Source: DATLMR01 sp964615905
GTDB lineage: Bacteria > Acidobacteriota > Blastocatellia > UBA7656
Assembly (NCBI GenBank): GCA_964615905.1
Contig: CAZTUB010000009.1
Span: forward strand, 217,568-281,567
Length of the DNA: 64,000 bases
Reading direction: 5' to 3'
The position numbers and the translations under genes are program-made. Positions 9,349-16,321 of this stretch are shown here, piece by piece. Below the pieces are notes generated by a model that saw only the letters and a list, made by a program, of their open reading frames with translations, did not search any database and had not been told where the DNA came from. Every line of letters begins with the position of its first letter. The stretch's first letter is position 1.

Positions 9349-9807
9349 TCAGACTTCGTAGCTATCCGGCGTATACAAAAACGAGATCTCATCGCCACTC
9401 GCGTCGGCTGTACCACCTGTTGTTTCGTACAGACCTGCCGCAGCTAAATTCGACCTGTTTGTATGAACCCACATCTTCATAACGCCCTGCTTTCGGCAAA
9501 AGGACTTGAGCAGTTTAATCATCGCAGCGCCTGCCCCGCGCCGTTGATGCGACTCGGCAACACTGATCTCGTAGAAGAACATCATCGCCTGTTTGCGGTC
9601 AACGCGGTCCAACAGGTAAGCGACAACGTAGCCAATTGGCATACTGCCGTCTGTTGCCACAATCAAATAGTTCTCCGGTCGGGACAGAAAATAACTCAGG
9701 TAATCAGCGTCCAGGTTGCGGGCCAAGGTTCTGTCTGTGATCTTCAGTGTTGCTATTGCATCGCGCGCGAGCGCCGCGTCGGAACTTTCAAGTCGCCTGA
9801 TCTCCAT
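9349..9807 (-). CDS. GNAT family N-acetyltransferase (AAC(3)-I-like)
   Basis: A 152-residue single-domain acetyltransferase that would transfer acetyl from acetyl-CoA to an amine. The acetyl-CoA pyrophosphate loop appears as QRRGAG in the VAESHQRRGAGAAMIKLLK motif, preceded by the strand FFYEISV and followed by the N-ARGLYETTG-like ending (LAAAGLYETTGG). The overall pattern (ISV...HQRRG...LLK, GLY) resembles aminoglycoside 3-N-acetyltransferase type I relatives, but this is not enough to predict the substrate. It lies in the accessory block. Confidence 0.82.
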   Translation of the reverse strand: MEIRRLESSDAALARDAIATLKITDRTLARNLDADYLSYFLSRPENYLIVATDGSMPIGYVVAYLLDRVDRKQAMMFFYEISVAESHQRRGAGAAMIKLLKSFCRKQGVMKMWVHTNRSNLAAAGLYETTGGTADASGDEISFLYTPDSYEV

Positions 9808-9917
9808 ACTCGCTCCACCGATTCAATAAGACATCTAACGCTTCTCATGACCCGGCCCGCACATACCGCCGGACGTATCCTACAAACTCTGATTGCGGGC
9901 CCAGGTGTACAGGCTTA

Positions 9918-10388
9918 TTAGACCGCGTCTTGATCCATGCGGGTTTCACCTGACCTTTTATCGCTAACCTCTCTGCGCCGCTTCATATAGCTGCGCATCG
10001 CGGCGATGCGTTCCTGTGCGTCAGGCATTCTCGTCACTACCTTTTCAAGCTGGGCTAAATAAAGATACGGCGGCACTCCCGGCATAGACCTGAATTCGGC
10101 AATAAACGGCTCCAGCTTGGCGTATACAGCTACGTGTTCCGTGTTCATGTCGTTGAACATCTGTTCATCAATCGCCCCGTGGTTGACTAATGCCGCGGCC
10201 ATGTCCCAATAAGACGCTACCATGCGAAAGTCCGCGCTGTGTTCGCCCATCAGCGTTTCCAAAACATCCTTAATGTTCTCCGGGTGGAAAGCGACTGTAA
10301 ACCAGTCGCGTGCTTTACGCATGGTCTCTTCACGCCTGATCTCGTAGAGGCGAAGGATAAGATTAGCGCCATCTTGTTTTTCGTTCAT
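9918..10388 (-). CDS. Hypothetical helical protein
   Basis: The start at ATG 10388 is supported by AAGGAGAT about seven bases upstream, giving 156 residues (MNEKQDGANLILRLYE...). The sequence is almost all helical, with the opening 'LILRLYEIRREETMRKARDWF' type of segment and a DUF4760-like feel, but I cannot name it with confidence. No signal peptide or membrane span is visible. It is convergent in layout with the downstream repeat-protein gene, with 310 bases between their start codons in divergent orientation. Confidence 0.65.
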   Translation of the reverse strand: MNEKQDGANLILRLYEIRREETMRKARDWFTVAFHPENIKDVLETLMGEHSADFRMVASYWDMAAALVNHGAIDEQMFNDMNTEHVAVYAKLEPFIAEFRSMPGVPPYLYLAQLEKVVTRMPDAQERIAAMRSYMKRRREVSDKRSGETRMDQDAV

Positions 10389-10701
10389 CAAGTATCTCCT
10401 TTCAACGGGCAAGACCTTAAAGTATTCACCTGGAAATGTGCAAGCGCGCACGTTCAGAGTTTCGGCAGTTGCCGCTGCTTCAGTTTAAAGACCATCCTGC
10501 AATAATTGTTGAGATTGCAACAAATCCGCCCCAAGAAAGATTTTATCTATGGTTTCCATATCTGTGTTCGCATGAGGATTAGAGAGCTTTTCCAGCATTC
10601 TTGATTCGGGAATAGGTATTGCAACAATCTTTATAGCTTCCCCCTATCGGGCCTGCGGGCCTTAACTATTTACCTGTAATGACATTAAGGAGGAAACCAG
10701 A

Positions 10702-11097
10702 ATGTCAAGGAACAGAGATGACGAGATGACGAATAGCAGTGGCGGCCAAGGCGGTGGTCAAGGTGGCCAAGGCGGCGGTCAGGGCGGCTCTGGCGGAGGC
10801 CAGGGTGGACAGGGCGGAGGCCAAGGTGGCTCTGGTGGCGGTCAGGGCGGAGGCCAGGGCGGTCAAGGTGGTGGACAGGGTGGCGGCCAAGGTGGTCGTG
10901 GAGGCCAGGGCGGTAACGAAGAAGGCGGCGGCTCTGGTGGCGGTCAAGGTGGCGGCCAGGGTGGCGGCGGAGATCAAGGTGGCGGCCAAGGCGGCGGCCA
11001 AGGCGGAGGACAGGGCGGCTCTGGCGGAGGCCAAGGTGGCTCTGGTGGCGGTCAGGGCGGAGGTCAAGGTGGTGGCCAAGGCGGCGGCAACCGCTAG
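10702..11097 (+). CDS. Gly/Gln-rich low-complexity repeat protein
   Basis: After a short charged N-terminus (MSRNRDDEMTNSS) the remaining ~115 residues are almost only GGQ, GGQG and GGSGGGQ repeats, broken once by RGGQGGNEEGGG. The ATG has a near-perfect ribosome site (AAGGAGG, nine bases upstream) and a good intrinsic terminator lies 30 bases after the stop, so it looks like a genuine single-gene unit despite low complexity. No signal peptide. Such sequence is expected to be disordered and could phase-separate or form amyloid-like assemblies; that is inference. The three-base periodicity also creates long false frames on both strands. Confidence 0.75.
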   Translation: MSRNRDDEMTNSSGGQGGGQGGQGGGQGGSGGGQGGQGGGQGGSGGGQGGGQGGQGGGQGGGQGGRGGQGGNEEGGGSGGGQGGGQGGGGDQGGGQGGGQGGGQGGSGGGQGGSGGGQGGGQGGGQGGGNR

Positions 11098-11128
11098 AAG
11101 ACTTTCACCGTTTACATAAGGTATTGAT

Positions 11129-11167
11129 AAAGGCTCCGGTAGACTGCCAGAGCCTTTATTTATTTTA
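11129..11167 (+). terminator. Intrinsic terminator after the Gly/Gln repeat gene
   Basis: The 8-bp stem AAAGGCTC/GAGCCTTT (11129-11136 with 11150-11157) encloses a 13-base loop and is followed by ATTTATTTTA. Confidence 0.8.
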
Positions 11168-11529
11168 GCTGCTTTTCAAAATGAGAGGACATGCCAGATA
11201 AGAAAGGTTCGAGCGCGAAGGAGCTAATTAATACCGGAAAAGATATACGGTAAGTCCGCCGAGAGAAGCATCGATCTAAGAAAGAATCGATAAAGCCCAT
11301 TCCTACCCATTGAGCGGAGAGATCGGCCAACAGAATTGTACGACGTGCGCGCCTGTTAGACGCACTCTTTAACGCCCGGACGAACTCCCTTAGCCTTGTC
11401 CTTCTTAGCCTTGTCCTTACAGCAAACGGAATATGTAGCCGGGTGTTGCCCGCTTTACTAAGCGAATCAGGAAGCAGGGTTGATTGTCCACACTCTTGAT
11501 GCGAGAATGGTCAACTAAATCGCGCGGGC
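11168..11529. other. Non-coding stretch before polA
   Basis: No convincing gene. A 20-codon frame starts at ATG 11191 (MPDKKGSSAKELINTGKDIR) and would continue 13 codons further if one base were removed, so it may be a decayed small gene. A perfect tandem duplication of CTTAGCCTTGTCCTT lies at 11389-11403 and 11404-11418. The right copy of the 14-bp repeat GTTGATTGTCCACA is at 11479-11492. Confidence 0.5.
11479..11492. repeat. Right copy of the 14-bp direct repeat
   Basis: GTTGATTGTCCACA, identical to 7466-7479, located 38 bases upstream of the polA GTG start. Confidence 0.5.
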
Positions 11530-13335
11530 GTGACTTCTTCAACCGGGGCCGCGCACGCGCCTGAAGGAAGTTCGAAACTTTTGAGCGCTACACCTTACAC
11601 ACTGGTTACTACCGAAGAAGGCGTGCGAGCCGCCGCCCACGCGCTGGCAGGTCAGGCCGTCGTGGGGCTCGACACAGAGACCACTGGGCTCGACCCCTTT
11701 CGCTCGCGTGTTCGCCTGTTGCAGCTTTCCTCTCGCGAACAGAATTTTGTCATAGACCTGTTCGAGACGCCCGCGCTCGAAGTTCCCGAGCTGCGCGAGT
11801 TGATTGAATCTGCGTCTATCACAAAGGTCCTTCATAACGCGAAATTCGACCTCAAGATGTTGCTTCATCACGCGGGGCTTGAAGTGCGCGGCGTATTTGA
11901 CACTATGCTTGCAAGCCAGTTGATAAGCGCGGGCCGAAACGACGGGGGCCACTCGCTGGCCGCGGTCGCCACGCGCTATCTCGACCTGGCGATAGATAAA
12001 TCGATGCAGGTAAGCGACTGGTCAGGCCGTCTGACAGGTTTGCAGTACGAGTACGCGGCGAAAGATTCCGAGCTCATGCTCCCGCTTTATGACCGCCTCG
12101 CCGGACGACTCGACGAGCTTGAGATGTGGGACGCCGCGCGGCTTGAGTTTGAGTGCGTGCTGCCGATTGCCGCGATGGAGATAACGGGCGTCGCTATGGA
12201 TAAAGAGTGCTGGCGCGCGCTGGTCAAGGATGTCGAGCGAGCGCACGAAATACTATCGGTCGAGCTGAAGCGCGAGCTATCGGCCGGAATACCGCAGCTT
12301 ACGCTTTTTGACGAGCCGCCAAACATCAACCTGGACAGTCCGACTCAGATCACGGAAGCGCTCGGCCGCATGGGCATAAAGGTCGAAGGCACACGAAGCT
12401 GGCAGCTTCAGCCCCTCGCAAAAGAGAACCCGGCCGTAGCAAAGCTGCTGGAGTACCGTGGCGTTCAGAAATCGCTTTCGAGCTACGGCCTGTCGCTCCT
12501 CGAACAGATTCACCCGGAGACGGGGCGGCTGCACGCAGATTTTCGACAGATAGGCGCGACCGGAGGAAGGATGAGCTGTTCGGACCCGAATCTTCAGCAG
12601 GTCCCGCACACGCCAGAGTACCGCAAGTGCTTCTCCGCACCGCCGGGCCGTAAGCTCGTCATCGCCGACTATTCACAGATCGAGATAAGGATACTGGCCG
12701 ACTGGTCGCAGGATACCGCGCTTGTCAAGGCGCTGCTTTCGGGCGAAGACCTCCATTGCGTGACCGCGAGCCAGATGTTCGGCATCCCGCTCGACACCGT
12801 ATCGAAGGACCAGCGCAGCGCGGCAAAGCAATTAAACTACGGGATCATGTACGGGCTGGGAGCGCCGGGGCTTGCGGCGCGCATAGACTGTTCGGTGGAA
12901 GAGGCCGACGGTTTGATCCGAAAATATTTCGCCGCATATAGCGGCGTGGCCGCGTGGCTTCGCGAGGCGGGCGACCGCGCCGTGCGCGAGCGCGAGAATC
13001 GAACAAGGTCCGGCCGCTTGATTAACTTTACTTACGACGCAAACGACCGCTCGCAGGTCGCGGCAACTCAGCGGCTGGGGAAGAACGCGCCCATACAGGG
13101 GTCTTCGGCAGACATCATCAAGCGCGCGCTTGCGCGAGTTTATGACGGGCTCAAAGGGTTAGACGCGCGCGTAATAAACTGCGTACACGACGAGATAGTC
13201 GTAGAGGCGGACGAAAAGGACGCGCGCGACGCGGCCCTCGTGCTTGAGCGCGAGATGGTCGAAGCCGCGCGCGAGTTCATCAGCAGCATACCGGTCACGG
13301 TCGACACCACCGTCTCCGATGCCTGGATCAAATAG
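11530..13335 (+). CDS. polA: DNA polymerase I lacking the 5' nuclease domain, with Tyr at the ddNTP-selectivity site
   Basis: A family A polymerase of 601 residues, containing only the 3'-5' exonuclease and polymerase domains. Exonuclease residues are intact: Asp48/Glu50 (LDTETTG), Asp107 (HNAKFD) and Asp179 (YAAKD), so proofreading is expected. Polymerase motif A is DYSQIEIR (Asp380), motif B runs Arg429-Lys433-Tyr437-Tyr441 (RSAAKQLNYGIMYG) and motif C is VHDE (Asp554, Glu555). The residue equivalent to E. coli Phe762 is Tyr437. The usual ~290-residue N-terminal 5' nuclease is absent and no nuclease gene is adjacent, so primer removal must come from elsewhere. The start is GTG 11530; the first ~20 residues may be disordered. 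Confidence 0.95.
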   Translation: MTSSTGAAHAPEGSSKLLSATPYTLVTTEEGVRAAAHALAGQAVVGLDTETTGLDPFRSRVRLLQLSSREQNFVIDLFETPALEVPELRELIESASITKVLHNAKFDLKMLLHHAGLEVRGVFDTMLASQLISAGRNDGGHSLAAVATRYLDLAIDKSMQVSDWSGRLTGLQYEYAAKDSELMLPLYDRLAGRLDELEMWDAARLEFECVLPIAAMEITGVAMDKECWRALVKDVERAHEILSVELKRELSAGIPQLTLFDEPPNINLDSPTQITEALGRMGIKVEGTRSWQLQPLAKENPAVAKLLEYRGVQKSLSSYGLSLLEQIHPETGRLHADFRQIGATGGRMSCSDPNLQQVPHTPEYRKCFSAPPGRKLVIADYSQIEIRILADWSQDTALVKALLSGEDLHCVTASQMFGIPLDTVSKDQRSAAKQLNYGIMYGLGAPGLAARIDCSVEEADGLIRKYFAAYSGVAAWLREAGDRAVRERENRTRSGRLINFTYDANDRSQVAATQRLGKNAPIQGSSADIIKRALARVYDGLKGLDARVINCVHDEIVVEADEKDARDAALVLEREMVEAAREFISSIPVTVDTTVSDAWIK

Positions 13336-13393
13336 TGTTGAGAGCTTAAAAACGGGGGCAGGTTTAATTCCTGTTGAAACAGTCTTAATCCGG

Positions 13394-14467
13394 TTAGCGC
13401 CTGGGGGAATCTTGCAGGCTTTCAAGCTTTCGCTTCGCTTCGTCCGTCCAACCCTGATCGGTCGATACTTTTATAAACTGCTCGAAATCTTTTCGAGCCC
13501 CTTCGCGGTCGAACCCCTGTCTCGCCAGAGCCCTGTTGAACAACGCCTCGTCAAAACCCGGGTCGCTGTCGAGCGCGCGGCTAAAGGCCGACGCGGCCTC
13601 GACCGGGTTATCAAGCCCCAGAAACGCCACTCCGAGATCGTTTAAAACCTCTGCCGAGCGGTTTCCGTCGCCGACCAGTTGCTCAAGAATCAGCCGCGCC
13701 TTCTCAACCTCGCCGCGCTTGCCCCGCGCAAGATAGACGCGAGCAAGAATATGTTTCGCCTCGGGGGTTGGGGATTGCTCGACCGCCACGCTCGCGTCGT
13801 TGAGCGCTATATCGAACTGAAGATCGTCGTCTTCGTCCATTCCGCGAGTAGTCGAGTAAGACGAGTATTTCAGGTCTCCAGATATTCTCGGCTCGATGCG
13901 CCTCTTTTTGCTGGATGCCACCGCCAGCGCCTGCATAGCCTCGCCTCTGTGCGCTTGCTCTCTCGTCACCCAAAAGAGCACAGACGCGGTCACAGCGCAT
14001 ACGAGCAATGCCGCCACAGCCAGTTGCCGAAACGATATGTAAATCCCTGCGCGGGTCGCCGTCCCCGCCGCAAGCGCCTGTCCAGCCATTTCCTGCCCGG
14101 CCTGCGCTGTCTGCCCGGCGATGGGTCGCCGTATCTTCCGAGCCTCTTGCTGCTCCGTATCCTGATTGATATATGCAAGCACGCGCGCGGCCTGTTTGGT
14201 TATCGCGGCTTCGGACATCTGCTCAAAGCTTGAATCGGGTGCGTCGTCGCTCGAACAGTGGGCAAACAGCGCGAGCGTGTCGCGGCAATCATCACAACCG
14301 GCAAGATGCTTTTCCATCAAACCACGGCGGGATTCGGATAAACGGTCTTCGGTAAGGGCGAGAAGATCGGCTTCGTCCGGGCATGCCTTACCAGGCGACA
14401 GCGCAGACCCAGGGACCCTGTTGCCGCCTTGCCCAGAAATATATTCTATTATTTCGCGTAAGTTCAT
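13394..14467 (-). CDS. Anti-sigma-like zinc-finger membrane protein with TPR domain
   Basis: Predicted 357 residues from ATG 14467. The N-terminal part has a zf-HC2/RsrA-type finger: His54, Cys58 and Cys61 in HLAGCDDCRDTL. One membrane helix lies at about 148-167 (VAALLVCAVTASVLFWV). The C-terminal ~170 residues are TPR repeats (ARVYLARGKRGEVEKARLIL, NDLGVAFLGLDNPVEAASAF, FNRALARQGFDREGARKDF). Zf-HC2 membrane proteins usually hold an ECF sigma factor, but no sigma factor gene is adjacent. A GTG start at 14503 would add 12 residues; the ATG is preferred. Confidence 0.8.
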   Translation of the reverse strand: MNLREIIEYISGQGGNRVPGSALSPGKACPDEADLLALTEDRLSESRRGLMEKHLAGCDDCRDTLALFAHCSSDDAPDSSFEQMSEAAITKQAARVLAYINQDTEQQEARKIRRPIAGQTAQAGQEMAGQALAAGTATRAGIYISFRQLAVAALLVCAVTASVLFWVTREQAHRGEAMQALAVASSKKRRIEPRISGDLKYSSYSTTRGMDEDDDLQFDIALNDASVAVEQSPTPEAKHILARVYLARGKRGEVEKARLILEQLVGDGNRSAEVLNDLGVAFLGLDNPVEAASAFSRALDSDPGFDEALFNRALARQGFDREGARKDFEQFIKVSTDQGWTDEAKRKLESLQDSPRR

Positions 14468-14696
14468 TAATTCAAGTATCTCCCCAGAAAATCTGAGCGT
14501 CACGGTAGTGATTGCTCGGAGGCTACTGAGGCTTTTTACAGAACTGTGTCTGTTACTTGCCGGCCCTGCTCTGCCGAAACAGACCGGCGATTGAAGGTTG
14601 TGCGGCCTCTCTTTATCCCTTCAATGGGTATAGACGAAAGCCCTTCGCGAAATAATGCAAAACATGCCAAATATGGCGAATTTCCAACCCCGCCCG

Positions 14697-14963
14697 TCAA
14701 CGCTTGTGAACACGCGCCTCGGCACACCCCTTCGAGCAAAACTCTGTGCCTCCAACCATTAAGGCGCTCTTTTCGGTAATAAACATGCCGCAGTTCTCGC
14801 ACCTCACGGTGCGCGATGAGATCGTATTTTGACGGCCCCTCGCCTGGCTACGGCGGTAGCTTCTCGAACCAGCCGCGCGCGTCGGCGAGAGCACGCGCTT
14901 GACGAACCGCAATACCATATAGGCAAGGACTATGTATAAAATGATCCTAAAAAGCGACATCAA
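14697..14963 (-). CDS. Small membrane-anchored zinc-binding protein (PP0621-like)
   Basis: An 88-residue protein with an N-terminal membrane helix (LFRIILYIVLAYMVLRFV), a basic linker, and a CxxC...C...C cluster (CENCGMF, then FCSKGC) resembling a TRASH-type or PP0621-like metal-binding tail. It ends close to the TPR gene next door, with 9 bases between the stop of 14973-15695 and this start, so the two are likely co-transcribed. Function unknown. Confidence 0.75.
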   Translation of the reverse strand: MMSLFRIILYIVLAYMVLRFVKRVLSPTRAAGSRSYRRSQARGRQNTISSRTVRCENCGMFITEKSALMVGGTEFCSKGCAEARVHKR

Positions 14964-14972
14964 ACAGACCTG

Positions 14973-15695
14973 TTATTCCTTGGGAATAGTTACGGCACGC
15001 CCGGCTCTGAGATCGGCTATCAAGCCCTGATACAGAGATATACGGTTATTGGCGGGCTCGGCAGCACGAAGACGCGCGAGCGCCTGATCGGCGGCTTCGG
15101 CATCTTTCCTTAGCAAGTGCGCGTCGATCATATGCGCGAGCGCGTGCGCGTTTCGAGGATCGAGCTTGACGGCGCGGTCAAGCTCCTGAAGGGCCTTGTT
15201 CGGGTCTGGCGACTGGCGCTGAAGCAACGCCGTGGCGATCTCCACATAAAGTTCCGGCTCGTCGGCCTTGATCGCCACCGCGCGCCTGTACCAGGTTTCG
15301 GCTTCGGCGTAATTCTTCTGGTCGAGGTAGAGGTTGCCTATTGTGGCGGGGATGCCGAATTTTTGAGGCTCAAGCTCGGCGGCCCTCTTTAAGAACTCTA
15401 TAGATTCGGGGATCATTCGGATCTGGTAATAGAGCCCCGCGGCTTCGATCTGCGCTTGCGGGTCTTTCGGGTTGTTCCGCGCCTTTGCGATCACTTCCTG
15501 GACTTCGGCCATAGAAGGCTGGCCGCCGGGCGCCGATTGCGCGCCTGGACCCGCCGGTTGCGCGCCCGCTTGCGAGGCGGTAGCCCGCCCGCCCTCGCTG
15601 TTGTTATAATACTGTGTCGCGAAATAGCTGACGATGAAGCCCGCCACAACCCCTATCAGACCATACAGGTATTTGTTCTTAGCCACACTGGCCAC
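14973..15695 (-). CDS. Membrane-anchored TPR protein
   Basis: A 240-residue protein with one N-terminal membrane helix (LYGLIGVVAGFIVSYFA), a Gln/Gly/Pro-rich linker (about 30-60) and then three to four tetratricopeptide repeats, for example AAGLYYQIRMIPESIEFLKR and GNLYLDQKNYAEAETWYRRA. The architecture resembles CcmH/NrfG-type TPR lipoproteins, but no cytochrome maturation genes are nearby. It is likely a periplasmic-facing protein-protein interaction factor. It lies directly downstream of rnpB on the same strand. Confidence 0.85.
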   Translation of the reverse strand: MASVAKNKYLYGLIGVVAGFIVSYFATQYYNNSEGGRATASQAGAQPAGPGAQSAPGGQPSMAEVQEVIAKARNNPKDPQAQIEAAGLYYQIRMIPESIEFLKRAAELEPQKFGIPATIGNLYLDQKNYAEAETWYRRAVAIKADEPELYVEIATALLQRQSPDPNKALQELDRAVKLDPRNAHALAHMIDAHLLRKDAEAADQALARLRAAEPANNRISLYQGLIADLRAGRAVTIPKE

Positions 15696-15715
15696 CTAAG
15701 AGAGATTTTGGATTT

Positions 15716-16179
<464 letters not shown>

Positions 16180-16258
16180 AAAAGACCACCGTAATTATAA
16201 CATAGCCTCGCGGCTTAGCCTAACCGCGCGTCGGGCTGAATTAACGGATGAATTAATG

Positions 16259-16291
16259 ACGAGAGGGCGCACATTTCGCGCGCCCTCTCGT
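16259..16291 (-). terminator. Strong hairpin after the IPT/propeller gene
   Basis: A perfect 12-bp stem ACGAGAGGGCGC/GCGCCCTCTCGT with a 9-base loop lies 30 bases beyond the stop of the gene at 16322. The minus-strand tail (CATTAATTC) is only moderately T-rich, so terminator strength is uncertain. Confidence 0.6.
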
Positions 16292-16321
16292 TTGAGCAAG
16301 CTTTTTCAGCCGGCGACTGGT

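Noticed and set aside
10705..11119. Long frames in the other phases of the Gly/Gln gene
   Set aside because: A repeat of three-base period keeps all phases open; only the first has a start site and sensible product.
11191..11292. Small gene starting at ATG 11191
   Set aside because: Only 20 codons, with a possible one-base shift that would extend it; GAGG is too close to the ATG. Perhaps a relic, but not supported.
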